NCBI GenBank assembly: GCA_023678885.1
Contig: CM042998.1
Location: 7,877,820-7,941,819 of the forward strand
Direction of reading: 5' to 3'
DNA from: Pogostemon cablin
Taxonomy: Eukaryota > Streptophyta > Magnoliopsida > Lamiales > Lamiaceae
DNA: 64,000 bases
Of this stretch, positions 23,886 through 35,297 are shown piece after piece. The notes below the pieces were generated by a model. That model saw nothing but the letters and a program-made list of their open reading frames with translations, was not told the origin of the DNA and searched no databases. Each line of letters starts with the position of its first letter. Positions within the stretch are counted from its first letter, which is position 1. The translations under genes and the position numbers were made by a program.

Positions 23886-24146
23886 TTGCAGATTCGTAAA
23901 CAGCATGGCGCCGAGATATGTAGTTGCAATGCTATTGACTTAGATAGACGAATGGAAAAGATAGAAGAGAAAGGGGGCTCAGAAGTGGGGGAATCATCGT
24001 TGTGGTGCGAGCCATACAAGGTGCTTTGGGTATCTAAGGGTTCCTCTGATCAGAAGATTAGAACTGCTTACAGAACTCTTGCTCTCAAGTCATTTTTCTC
24101 ATTGATTATTATTACAATTCTTCTTCTTATTCTTGAATGTTCATGA
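23886..24146 (+). pseudogene. DnaJ J-domain N-terminal fragment (ARG1-like)
   Basis: After TTGCAG the frame runs MEKIEEKGGSEVGE, then CEPYKVLWVSKGSS and IRTAYRTLALK. This is helix I and II of a J-domain (PYxVL.V....D..I..AYR.LALK). It ends before the HPD loop and turns into AT-rich intron-like sequence, so it is one exon of a co-chaperone gene. The start resembles plant ARG1/ARL J-proteins (inference). No HPD means it could not stimulate Hsp70. Confidence 0.6.
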
Positions 24147-24149
24147 GAA

Positions 24150-24540
24150 ATATCATTTCTTTTTTCTATGACGATTGCAACTCTCAGGGTGTGAAATTAT
24201 TCTCTTATTAGATTAATTGGTTCATAGTTCGAGTAGAAATTTCACATTTTATACAATAAGTATTGCTGTGATTTGGTGGCATACAGTCCAACCACAAGAA
24301 ACAGTTAACTACTAAATACTAATTCCACTATCATTTGATCTCCTAATGATAAATCTTAATAAACTACACATTGCTTGCTGTCATCTTAAACTTATTTCTG
24401 CGTGTTTCAGAAAGTAAATAATTGTGTGTCCAGTTAAAGATTTTATATCTGCCACAAGCTATAGGAGAATATTATCAAGAAGCATCTTCATATTCTTTTA
24501 ACTTTGAATTTTTTATTCTGAGTCAATGTCATGATCAGGT
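24150..24540. other. No gene seen
   Basis: AT-rich, intron-like. Confidence 0.5.
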
Positions 24541-24595
24541 CCATTCTATGGAGTCATGCACCCACGAATACCCTGAGAAATCTATCTCTAATCCT

Positions 24596-24727
24596 TCCAG
24601 AGGCAAGTCTCCGATAAGTTACAGGATTTTACGCCTGCGCCGGCGGAGAAGCTGTTGGGATTCCAGAGGCAAGTCTCCAATAAGTTCAGGATTTAACGAC
24701 TGCGTCGGTGGAGGAGCTGTTGTCAAT
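24596..24727 (+). repeat. Tandem duplication, 66-bp unit x 2
   Basis: TCCAGAGGCAAGTCTCC starts at 24596 and again at 24662. The copies have diverged at several positions. They lie inside an exon-like, GC-richer stretch. Confidence 0.85.
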
Positions 24728-24823
24728 CCCGTAGATTTGGAAGCTTCAAGATACATTCCTCTGCTGCCAGGAGGAATTCAGGGCGATTGTTTTCAACTAT
24801 AAGGGCAGCTTGAGTAAGCCCCC

Positions 24824-25048
24824 ATGGATCAATACATCTCCGATTTCTTTAAAAGTAGTGTTAAAGCTTTGATCGAAAGAAGTGTTAGGCAGTGGCAAAA
24901 ACAGCTCAAGAAAATTGGTAAAGGTCATATTCGAAGAGCTAAGGGGGATTTGATCGATCTAGCCATTGCAATGCTTGATGAGAAGGATTCTAACACCACG
25001 GTTTCGCATAGAAACCGATCATTCAGGCTACATTATGCGAAAGAGTAG
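24824..25048 (+). pseudogene. Unrecognised exon-like open frame
   Basis: 74 codons from ATG (MDQYISDFFKSSVKALIER ... RRAKGDLIDLAIAMLDEK), with more balanced composition than the surroundings, ending in TAG. It resembles a host coding exon; no family recognised. Last of the plus-strand fragments before the second Helitron-like end. Confidence 0.35.
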
Positions 25049-25480
25049 AGGTCTTTCACTCAATTCAGGTCTTTGTCGTGGAGTGTTTCTAGATCATGGT
25101 CTGCTGCAACGCAATTGTAAGCCATTAGCAGCAACTTAGTTGCTCCAAAGGCTAATGAAATTTCTTCCACCAATGGATTGAATGGGGGCTGTATTCACAG
25201 CTGTTGGACCTTCCTGACAAGGTTATAAATTGAGCATCTTTCCCAACTTATATATTGATAGTTGCTAAGTTGCCAATAAAATTAATTTCGAATAGCACAA
25301 GTTTTCTGAACTTGCAATTATTTATATAACTTATTCTTGCTAAAAACCTCAGATAGCTATTCAGCATGATTGTTCGTTTGCAAGTGACTTTTTTTGCCTT
25401 TCTTAATTGTAACATTGTCGTCCCGTTGAAGAAAAAAATGCCAAAAAAAAAATTAAACAAAACATTACGAAACATGATGT

Positions 25481-25514
25481 GTTTGCGACGTGGACGCACG
25501 CCTAAAATACTAGT
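25481..25514 (+). mobile_element. Second Helitron-like 3' terminus
   Basis: Hairpin ACGTG-GACG-CACG, then CCTAAAATA, then CTAG (25510-25513) and T. It aligns with the terminus at 10476-10504 (CCAAAATAT-CTAG), which supports a related family. The stem is only 4 bp, so weaker than the first. Confidence 0.45.
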
Positions 25515-25624
25515 GTATATAAACGTAATGTCTCTTCATTATTTATTATTAATAACAAAATATTTACTAGTGTATATAAATGTAATGTCTCTTCATTATT
25601 TATTATTAATAATAAAATATAAAT
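25511..25624 (+). repeat. Tandem duplication, 57-bp unit x 2
   Basis: TAGTGTATATAAA starts at 25511 and again at 25568, directly at the Helitron-like end. Confidence 0.85.
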
Positions 25625-25758
25625 ATAATGTCTTTTTCTTTTTCATATATTTTAATATTCACAATCTCTCCTGTAATATTTGTTTATTTATTTATATTAA
25701 TTAGTAAAGGGATATATTATTTATTTTAATTATAGTTTATAATTTAATTAATAAATTA

Positions 25759-25986
25759 TACTCCCTCTGTCCCATCAAAAGAGAGTTTTTTACTTTTTTG
25801 CACGTAGATTAAGGAGTATTATTATTTAATGTATAGTGTGTAGTTGTATTAATGGGAGCATGGACCTCATATTTTAATTGTATTAGGGGGGGTGTGAGTC
25901 TCATATGTATAAAAAAGAAAAGGGGATTCTTTGGGTGTAACGACCAAAATAAAAAAAAATCATCTTTAACTGAGACGGAGGAAGTA
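25759..25986. mobile_element. Stowaway-like MITE
   Basis: Ends TACTCCCTCTGTCCCAT and the inverted TACTTCCTCCGTCTCAGT, about 228 bp, flanked by TA. Typical plant Tc1/mariner MITE with the conserved TTAATGTATAGTG interior. Confidence 0.85.
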
Positions 25987-26156
25987 TTTAATTATAAAAG
26001 ACAATTATGCACACATAACACTACCTTTTAATTTTAAGTTATTAATGTATTTAGTTGAAGAGACTAACCATATATTATAAATAGTGAGGTTTTCTCTTGT
26101 GATCAAACAATTAAACATCCTAATCATTCTAACATCCTTAATTTTCTTTATTTTTT

Positions 26157-26274
26157 GGTGTAGGATGATGATGCCTAGCCACTGTAAAGAAAGTTATCTA
26201 ATCCATCAAGGGTTTGGTGTAGGATGATGATGCCTAGCCACTGTAAAGAAAGATATCTAATCCATCAAGGGTAA
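26157..26274 (+). repeat. Tandem duplication, 59-bp unit x 2
   Basis: GGTGTAGGATGATGATGCCT starts at 26157 and again at 26216. One internal difference (AGTTATC vs AGATATC). Confidence 0.9.
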
Positions 26275-26690
26275 TCTTCCTGCAGGATGTTAATCGTATA
26301 TCTTGCTGTGTAGCACAATATCCCACTCTTCATAGGCCCACCAAATATTCTAGCAAAAAGGAAACGTTAAATCTTCTATTTTAATAATATACTATATAAA
26401 AAATTACATTATATAACAGTATATTATGTATCTTATATTTTTATTTAGTTGTTATTATAACTTAACAACTCTCGAATTCCTATGGTATAAATCAAATTTC
26501 ATCATTTTTAATCGATTCTTATATTTGAGTTATTATTATTATTTTGCTATTTATTTTGAATTAATTAAGCGCTCATTGATTGCTTTTTTATTCTCTTTTC
26601 TTTGTGTTATTGTCAGGGTATGAAGTGTTGAACAACTAATGATTAATTATTTTTATTTGTTAACTTTTTTTTTATTTAAATATGGAGCTT
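26275..26690. other. AT-rich DNA, no gene
   Basis: Nothing recognised. Confidence 0.6.
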
Positions 26691-26835
26691 TTATGTATGA
26701 CAAAGTCTCTTGTGAGATGAGACGGTTTGTGAGACGTGTTAAAGTATGTCTATTATTTAGATAAAGTTGTCTATTATTTAGATAAAATATGTTTAATAGT
26801 TGTTAAAGTATATTTTCTAAAGTATGGTAGATTAT

Positions 26836-27896
26836 GCATTTGTACGCAATTAAATTTTATTGCCTAATAAATATAAATGCGAAGGAAAATATATTAAATA
26901 TTGATTAATATTTATTTATTAAGGAATTTAAAGAAATTAATTCCTGAAATAAATGAATAAATAATTAATAATTAATATAATTATTTGAGCCCAAATTCAA
27001 GTCGAAAGGGCCCAATTCAAGTCAAATGGGTTCAAATACAAATTAAGTGGGCTAAATTCAAGTCAAGTGGGCTTAACCTAAGTCAAATAGGCCCAAGTCA
27101 ATTCCAGCCGTCCTAATTAAATTAAATAGACTCAAGTCAAATCCAACAGGTCTAATTAAATTAAATAGGCCCGTATCCAGTCAAGCAGACTTAATTAAAG
27201 GAGAAAAGCCCAACATATCTTTTCAAGGAGAAAATATCTTTTAAGTTGTTATTTTCTCTACCTATAAACAAGGGTCTTCAGTCCTTATTCCAGACACTGA
27301 AAAATTCTGAAGATCTGAAGATCTGAAGAATTCTGAAGATTCAAGCGAAGATCAAGTTCGATCAAGTCAAGTAAAGAATTCTGAAGATCAAGATCAAGCG
27401 AAGATCAAGATCAAGTCAAGCAAAGATCAAGATCCAAGTTCAAGTCAAGTTCAAGTTGTATTCAAGTCAAGAACAACAACTAATCAGATATCAAGGTGTT
27501 AAGCCTCTCCGATCTAGCGTTCTTCAAGTCAAAGTCATTATTCGTAAAGTCAACGACGTTCTATTTGGTAGAACGACGTTCATTATCCGTAAAGTCAATG
27601 ACGTTCTACCAAATTGAACGACGTTCTTTGCAAAAGTCTCCCAAGTCAACGTTCGATCCGAATAAAGGCTCTACGCCTCCGGACAAACATTCTAAAGCCC
27701 CCAAAATTAGAGCTCGGACAAGCTTCATCCGAAGATCAGACTTGGAAAGTTGAAAAAGTTAAGAAGTCAACTCAAGAGAGGAATCAGAGGATACATAGAA
27801 GCCGTTTACCCAAATTCTCAAGTTTAATCCGTCTTGGATTTTCTTTGTAATCTCTTTTGTGCTTATTATTTAATAAATACAAAATTTTATTGTTAC
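26836..27896 (+). repeat. 5' LTR of the gag-only element
   Basis: Matches 32794-33777 with small indels. Rich in AAGTC/GATCAAG repeats near 27300-27460. Confidence 0.9.
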
Positions 27897-27902
27897 AAAT
27901 TT

Positions 27903-27919
27903 TGGTACGCCCAGTGGGA
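27903..27919 (+). promoter_or_regulatory. Probable primer-binding site
   Basis: TGGTACGCCCAGTGGGA begins 6 nt after the LTR. TGG complements the tRNA CCA end; I cannot name the tRNA from memory with confidence. Confidence 0.6.
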
Positions 27920-27967
27920 TAGTTTCTACTCTCATCTCCTCTCTTCGAAAGTTCGAAAGTACAAAGT

Positions 27968-29310
27968 ATGGCTCCTCTCAGGATTGCCATAAGAAGATCT
28001 TCTACCTTAAAGCCTTCAGAGCTGTAGACTGAAGAGATTCAAAGAACTACCACTCAGGATTGCGATACGAAGGTCTACTGCCTCAAAACCTTAAGAGTTG
28101 CAAACTAAAGATGTTGAAGTAGTTATAAGGAGTATGTCTAAAGTCTCCTTAGAGACAAACCACGTAGCAAGGACTATTCTCGATAAGCCAATACATGACG
28201 TCAAATATAGTGAAGAGGGCTCCGTCTGCCCAACTCCTCGATCCATAGAAAGTTTGACGTATGACTCATCCATAGACTCGGACATGATAACAAAAACTTC
28301 CTCTGTCGAAGAACAACTGGCAAGCTTGACTCAGTCCGTTGCTGCACTCACTAAACAAAGCCAAGAACAGGTCAGTTGATATCGTAACTGATGGAAAAGA
28401 TGGAGATAGCGCAAACAAGTCATGCAAATGAGAAACGAGTTGAGGATGAAGACGAGGAGGAGGACTCGGCGAAGCACCATCCTTCTGAAATAAATCCAGT
28501 TGAGGAAGAGATACAAATTTCAGCTGACGGAATGCTTCCTATGAATCCACTAAAGGGCATCGTAATAGAGATGATAAAAGACAAGTTTAAAGAGAGCTCC
28601 AAATCTTCTGTTGCCTATAAAAAGCCATATACAAAGGGAGTTGACAGTTTGAAGATGCCAGTTGACTACCTGCCTCCTAACTTTCAACAATTCGATGGCA
28701 GAGGCAATCCAAGACAACACATAGCGCACTTTGTCGAAACATGCAATGATGCTGGAACCTTTGATGATCATATGCTCAAACAATTTATTCGCTCGCTGAA
28801 AAAAAATGCCTTTTAATGGTATAACGATTTAGAAGCTAACTCCATCGATAGCTGGGGGCAAATGAAAAAAGGGTTTCTCAATCGCTTTTACAGCACTCGA
28901 AGGACTGTTAGTATGATCGAATTGACTACACTTGCCAGTGGAAAGAAGAGCCAGCTATCGATTATATTAATCGATGGAGAAATATAAGCTTGAACTGCAA
29001 AGATCAATTGTCCGAAGTCTCTGCCATTAACATATGTATTCAAGGGATGCAATGGAGCTTGCGATATATTCTCCAAGGGATTCAACCAAAAACTTTTGAA
29101 GAACTAGCTACAAGAGCTCATGATATGGAGTTAAGTATGACATCAAGTGACTTCAAATTGCCAAGCAAAAACTCTTATGAATTTCAAGACATTTCATTTG
29201 ATGAACCTCTCGAGGAGGAATCACATTCAAAGAAGTCGGTGTCATTAAAGATTCAAAGAAATGAAGTTAAATCAAGAGAAAATAGTGCATCCCATGACTG
29301 GAGCCAATAA
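27968..29310 (+). pseudogene. Gypsy-type Gag of the non-autonomous element (broken)
   Basis: Pieces in three frames: an ATG at 27968 (MAPLRIAIRRSS), a segment at 28098-28379 ending in a coiled-coil-like SVEEQLASLTQSVAALTK, a segment at 28391-28816, and one at 28990-29310. The capsid signature is visible as FQQFDGRGNPRQHIAHFVE, DDHMLKQFIRSL and, after a TAA at 28814, WYNDLEANSIDSW. The last piece ends in a Lys/Glu-rich tail. No zinc knuckle and no pol follow. Confidence 0.8.
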
Positions 29311-29319
29311 ACTATCTCA

Positions 29320-30170
29320 AAACCTCACAAGTCAATGCTCCTCGATATGAGCAAAAACTGTCACATAACGCTCCTTGATATGAGCTAAAACTATTTAAAG
29401 TTTCTCAAGCCAATGCTCCTCAGCACGAGACGAAAACTATCCATATATTACACTCCTTGATACGAGTTAAAACTATCTAAAATCTTCAAGTTACACTCGT
29501 TGTATGAGCAAAAACTGTCCACCTTATGCTCCTTGATATGAGCTAAAACTATCTAAAATATCTCAAGTTACGCTCCTCAATACGAGCTAAAACTGTTCAT
29601 ACATTATGCTCCTTAATAGAAGTTAAAACTATCTAAAATCTTTGCATGTTATGACCCTTGATACGAGTTTAAACTATCTAACTCAAATCAAATCTCCTTG
29701 AGAAAAGACGAAACTCTCCATATGTTATGCTCCTTGATACGAGCTTAGACTATCCCCCTCAAATCAAATCTCTTTGAGAAGAGACGAAACTCTCTACATG
29801 TTATGCTCCTTTGATACAAGTCTAAACTATCAAACTCAAATCAAATCTCCTTGAGAAAAGAAAAAAACTCTGCATATGTTATGCTCCTTGATACTAGCTT
29901 AAACTGACTCACTCAAATCAAATCTCCTTGAGAAGAGACGAAGCTCATATGTTTAAGACTCCTTGATAAGAGTATAAACCGTCTACAAATCAAGTTCAAG
30001 ACTCCTTGAGAAGAGTATAAACTGTCTACAAGTCGAAGTTTAAGACTCATTGGCATGAGTATAAACTGTCAGCAAATTCAAGTTCGATGCTCTTTGACGC
30101 GTGAGCTAAAATTCCATGTTACTCTTGGCCCGCATGAGTATAACTGTGCACGGCGCACGTCCCATCCCAA
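29320..30170 (+). repeat. Array of degenerate 30-60 nt repeats
   Basis: Many imperfect copies of CTCCTTGATACGAGCTAAAACTAT with variable spacers (CTCAAATCAAATCTCCTTGA in the later copies). Copies differ in length and sequence and the spacers are themselves repeated, which is unlike CRISPR. Confidence 0.85.
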
Positions 30171-30309
30171 TCAAATCATGTCTTTTGAACTACGTAATGA
30201 CTTGATTCTTTTTAAAGAGATACGTAGGCATCTTAGCACTCCATTAAGTTCAGTCATATCTCGATTTATTCTCATTAAATCTATGAGGCAAGTAATAAAT
30301 TGAAGCATG

Positions 30310-30900
30310 AGTGAGTTGAGTTGCAAAAGGTTGACAAAAGGAAAATAGTGGTGGAATGCAAATTCAAAGTGTCAAAGGAAATTCAGATTATTGCAATGGT
30401 GAAGATCATCCAAACTGTTACATCTAATGTGGCAAGTAGAATAAAAAAGGTGAGCACTCATTAGCAAAGCCAAATCTTGTGGTGCGAGAGGAAATTGTCT
30501 ATAGTACTCGAATAAATCATTTTGAAAATTACACTGCGAAGTACATGAATAAATGTTAGAATAAAAAGATATCAAAACTGCATGATTATAGACCAAGTCA
30601 TTTCTTTGATTAAAGATTTGCAGCCTATCCGTGTTTGATTTGCAAATTAATACATCTCGGTGGAGGCCCAAGTTTGAGTCCAATAATTAATTCACATTTG
30701 ATTCAATAACTCAAGTGGAAGGTCAAAATTAGTAGTGGATGTAATATCTAATTTAGTGGAGCTCAGCACATGGAAAGAGTCCAACATTAGATCCATTAAT
30801 TATAGCAAAAGGTGGAAGGATTAAATTGGGCCCAGATCAAAGTCAAAGCCCAATATAGTCAAAATTGATGGTGGAAGTAATGAAATCATAAAAGTAATAC
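30310..30900. other. Internal non-coding DNA of the gag-only element
   Basis: AT-rich, no open frame of note. Confidence 0.5.
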
Positions 30901-30902
30901 AC

Positions 30903-32130
30903 CTTATTCTCCAGGAAGGAAAAAGCGAGAATTGCAAATTGAGTTGAGAAAAGGAAGTCTGATGCCACTGCTCTTCGCGCTGCTTACCGCCAGATCCGAC
31001 CCCAGTCGCCGGATCTCCCCCATCTCTCGCCGTCGGCTTCGTTCAAACAAGAACCCTGCTACGCTGCTTTTTGCCGATTCCCCGTCGTCAAGAACATGGC
31101 CAAGCCCAATCTCAATCGGCCGCTGTTCGTCGTCGTTCCAAGCACCGCTGCCACCGGAGTTCGTCGCCATCTTCGTTTAAAGAGGGTGCCGCTCATAAGA
31201 TGTCAAATCTGGCTGCTGAGAGTTTGTCGTTTGCCGAGGCTGCCGCCGCCAAGATCTGTTCCAACTTCTATGCATCGAGTGTCGACCACCTTCTATTCTC
31301 CCCATCAAAAATTGATGCTCGCCTGTGAAATCCACGCTCCTTAGTTCTGATCCAGCGTTGCCGTTCATTATCGGGATCGTTTCCAGGTTCGCTAGCCCCA
31401 CTGTTCTGGTCGGTTAAAGTCGCTGAACTGGCGTGCGCCACCGCTCCCATCGCCGGAGAAACTATCCAACCGCTGCAGATTCGGAGCTTCGCGGCTGCCA
31501 AAGTCAATAACATTGCCCGTCGCTAAAATTGTGCCGCCGCTGCCGTGACTTCGCCGATCATCACGCACCATTGCTGCTGCCAGCACCAGTGCTCTTTGCC
31601 ACACTCCAAAATCACCTCAGTTGTTGCAGTTCGCCCCCCACTTTTCAAATCCAGTTCCTCTACTGCATTGCTGCTTCAAAGATCCTGCATCCATTGCCTC
31701 TAAAGGATGCACAGCCCAGTCTCTCTACTGCATTTCTGCTTCAATGATCCTGCATTCATTGCATAGCAGCCGCCCTCTGCCTGCTTCGTGAAGGAATGTT
31801 GTTTCTACAAGTCCATTCGGACCCTCTTCTGTCAGAGTTTATCGTCGTTCGATGCAACAAATCCGTTTGGATTTGTGAGTCCTCGAGCTTGTAGCCTCTG
31901 ATGGAAGTTTGGATCCTCTTCTAGCCCACCAACTCTATCCGCCCTCGCAGGAAGCTCCTCTGCCACGACAAGTACACCGCCAAGGCCTGCTCTTGCCGTT
32001 GTATCAAAATTTTATCCATGATGTTGAAGGAAATCACCTTAAGCCGCTCGTTTGCAATCCCATTCTCTTTAAGCTCCCCAACTTGAAGCCTCTGATGGGA
32101 GCGAGCACCTGCAGAAAAAAAAAACTTTGA
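30903..32130 (+). other. GC-rich block of unknown origin inside the gag-only element
   Basis: About 1.2 kb, clearly richer in G+C than anything around it, with CpG-containing words (CGCCGG, GCCGCC, TCGTCG). Several overlapping frames are open for 60-85 codons on both strands, as expected from GC content alone. No protein is recognised. It resembles a host gene 5' region and may be captured sequence (inference). Confidence 0.5.
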
Positions 32131-32793
32131 TTATTGATACTCCATAAATTTTGATGAGAAATATTGAAGGCATGAAGCTCTTTGTTATATAGTGATGAAA
32201 TTTTCTGCGGATAACTCTTCTAAATATTGTATGAGATTTAAGCCTATCAAGTGGAATTCAAATGGAGTAATAATCTCCTTCGAATATACTGCATTTGAGT
32301 TAAAATCTTGGATTATCTTGGCTAGATTTGAGTTTATCCTTTAAAACTCAATGTCAAACAATGTGCAGCGGATATTAAATTATCCTAAATTTGAAAGATG
32401 AAATTGAGAAAATATACTATATGGGTCAAACCTTGTAGAAGTGATTGGGCTGAAAGGAGATATGAAGGCTCTGTTTTACGGATGAAAAGATATTGTGGGA
32501 TATGTTTAAATCTTCTACAGGATTCATCAAAAGATTTTCTAGCAAATTTGATGGGATTAAAATTCATTACGCAGATTTAGATTGCTCAATAATTAGATAT
32601 GTGTGGATGAATCATGAAATATATCGTGAAGAAGAGATCACTTTCAGAATTTTGAAATTCATGGGGGCAAGCAATTTTCTTGGGCTTAAGCATAAGGAAA
32701 AATGATGAAAGCTGATGCTTAGAGAAAGTTGATAGAAAAAATATGTTGCAGTTTGTCCACTTCAAATAAATTCAGTGAACAAAATGCAAGGGA

Positions 32794-33777
32794 GCATTTG
32801 TACGCAATTAAATTTTATTGCCTAATAAATATAAATACGAAGGAAAATATATTAAATATTGATTAAATATTTATTTCTTAAAGAATTTAAATAAATTAAT
32901 TCTTGAAATAAATGAATAAATAATTAATAATTAATATAATTATTTGAACCCAAATTCAAGTCAAAATGGGCCAATTCAAGTTAAATGTGTTCAAATCCAA
33001 ATTAAATGGGTTAAATTCAAGTCAAGTGGGCTTAACCTAAGTCAAATAGGCCCAAGTCAATTCCAGCCGGCCTAATTAAATTAAATAGACCAAAGTCAAA
33101 TCCAACTGGCCTAATTAAATTAAATAAGTCTGTATCCAGTCAAGTAGGCTTAATTAAAGGAGAAAAGCCCAACATATCTTTTCAAGGAGAAAATCTCTTA
33201 AGTGGTTATTTTCTCTACCTATAAATAAAGATATTCAGTCCTTATTCCAGACACTCTGAAAAATTCTGAAGATCTGAAGAATTCTGAAGATTCAAGCGAA
33301 GATCAAGTTCGATCAAGTCAAGTGAAGAATTCCGAAGATCAAGATCAAGTCAAGCGAAGATCAAGATCCAAGTTCAAGTTGTATTCAAGTCAAAAACAAC
33401 AGCTAATCAGAGAGCAAGGTGCTAAGTCTCTCCGATCCAGCGTTCTTCAAGTCAAAGTCATTATCTGTAAAGTCAACGGCGTTTTACCAAATTGAACAAC
33501 GTTCTTTGCAGAAGTCTCCCAAGTCAACATTGATCCGAATAAAGGCTCTACGCCTCCGGACAAATGTTCTAAAGCCCTCAAAATCAGAGCTCGGACAAGC
33601 TTCATCCGAAGATCCAGCTCGAAAAGTTGAAAAAGTTAAGAAGTCAACTCAAGAGAGGAATCAGAGGACACATAGAAGCCGTTTACCCAAATTCTCAAGT
33701 TTAATCCGTCTTGAATTTTCTTTGTAATCTCTTTTGTGCTTATTATTTAATAAATATATACAAAATTTTGTTATTAC
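32794..33777 (+). repeat. 3' LTR of the gag-only element
   Basis: Preceded by a purine-rich AAATGCAAGGGA. Near-identical to the 5' LTR apart from indels. Confidence 0.9.
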
Positions 33778-33949
33778 ATTATTAAAATATGATTTTAGCA
33801 TGTTATAATATGATTTATTATTAAAATACTTTAACTACAAATAAACATACTTTAACTATACAATAAAAATACTTTAGTGATGGGTCGACCCGTCTCACAC
33901 CCCTCTCACAAATAAACCGTCTCACAAAAGAGTGTCTCTTTATGTATAT

Positions 33950-34447
33950 ATGCATTATAATTCTATTTCTTTTTTTCCCTAAGATATTAGTGCTACAAAT
34001 TAGTAGGGAACTTAATGAGACCGATTTTTTAAAGCTTTATTATTATTGTCTAAGCGTATAAACTTTTAAATTTGTATGTGGGTTTATATTTTTTATATTT
34101 TGAATGCTTAACTTCTTATGTTATGCGTGGATGATTGAATATATATATAATATAATATAATATAAAAAACCATATTTAAAACAAGGTAAATAGACGTTTT
34201 AAGTACTAAGTATAATATTAAAAATAATAATTTAGAAAATAGAATGATCTTAAATATATTTCGTACGATGTTAATTAAAAAGTAGAATATCGTTAATAAT
34301 TGATAAATGTCTCTATATTATAAAAGATGAAAAGACTAAATTTAATATTTAATTTTAATTATTATTAATATGATAATTAATTAAGATAACTATATAAGTA
34401 TCTAAAATATCTATTAGATAAATAATCATATTTAAATAAAATATCTA
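33950..34447. other. AT-rich DNA, no gene
   Basis: Nothing recognised. Confidence 0.6.
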
Positions 34448-34456
34448 GTAGATAAA

Positions 34457-35288
34457 GGAGCGGCTATTTGCACCCCCGGAATTATTTTTTGAACCCCAAT
34501 TATTATATGTACCCCACTTAAATTAAAAAAAAATACATATTTAAGTTACTAAATGCACCACATGCAAGGACAATCTTACCCTTTTAAGAAAAAGAAAAAA
34601 AAGGTGTTCGGTAAGTACAATCGAATACACTTAAATCTGTTCGGTTATAGGAACCGAACATATTACAACCGTGACCCAACTGTTCGATCAAAGCAGTCGA
34701 ACAGAATAAAATGTTTGAGTTCTGTAGTCGAACAACATTTTGACATTTGATCCGTCGAACATAATATACTGTTCTGAGTTCTGTAGTCAAACAACATGTT
34801 GACATTAATCTACTTGAAACTATTCAAACCTAAACCCTCGTAATCCCAATTTGTGAATCTATTCAAACCTAAACCCTCGTAATCCCTATTCGTTTGTTGC
34901 AGTGGAATATGATAATTTGATTCAACACATCACGTACAATCTATTGTTCTGCAAACTAAAACTTCTAAATTTTAAAATTAAAAATTGACCTCATGATTAT
35001 CCTCCTCCTTTACTATTATTGCTTGTTCCGAATGATCATCATTCTCAGTTTTTGCTTCTTCCATGATACTACTCTGATACAGAAGAGTTTAGAGTTGATC
35101 GTGTTTTAGCGATTATAACTTTGGGGTACATTTAGAAATCTTACTGGGGTGCATTTAGAAATTTAATTATATTTAATCTTAGTTTATTATTTATAAAAGG
35201 GTATTTATGTCTTCTTACATTTTAATATTTTAATTTTATAAATAATTGAGGTTCAAATAACAATTCTGGGGTACAAATAGCCGCTCCC
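34457..35288. mobile_element. Mutator-like non-autonomous TIR element
   Basis: About 830 bp. Termini GGAGCGGCTATTTGCACCCC and inverted GGAGCGGCTATTTGTACCCC. The flanking 9-mers GTAGATAAA (34448-34456) and TTAAATAAA (35289-35297) match at 7 of 9, suggesting a 9-bp duplication. The interior has repeated GTTCG(A/G)AC-like words and no coding region. Confidence 0.75.
34820..34897 (+). repeat. Tandem duplication, 39-bp unit x 2
   Basis: TATTCAAACCTAAACCCTCG at 34821 and again at 34860, inside the TIR element. Confidence 0.85.
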
Positions 35289-35297
35289 TTAAATAAA

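Larger units (their letters stand above)
26836..33777 (+). mobile_element. Non-autonomous gag-only LTR retrotransposon (TR-GAG/LARD type)
   Basis: About 6.9 kb with LTRs of 1061 and 984 bp, a primer-binding-site-like sequence and a broken gypsy-type gag, but no protease, reverse transcriptase or integrase anywhere. The 5-bp duplication ATTAT (26831-26835 and 33778-33782) is perfect if the LTR is taken as GCATTTGTACG...TTAC; the conventional TG...CA boundary (26841...27897) gives no duplication. It would depend on another element for transposition. It sits inside hAT-like MITE copy A, so it is the younger of the two. Confidence 0.9.
26699..33939 (-). mobile_element. hAT-like MITE copy A, split by the gag-only retrotransposon
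   Basis: The outer flanks carry a perfect 8-bp duplication TTATGTAT (26691-26698 and 33940-33947). The MITE parts are 26699-26835 and 33783-33939, about 294 bp in total. Ends GACAAAGTCTCTTGTGAG and (inverted) AGAGACACTCTTTTGTGAG are imperfect TIRs. The same sequence, uninterrupted, is at 38145-38398. Confidence 0.85.

Noticed and set aside
29320..30170. CRISPR-like regularly spaced repeats
   Set aside because: Units vary in length and sequence, spacers are repeated themselves, and the setting is a plant retrotransposon.
30904..31604. Overlapping 70-88 codon frames on both strands in the GC-rich block
   Set aside because: Several frames are open at once on both strands, which is explained by GC content; no recognisable protein.
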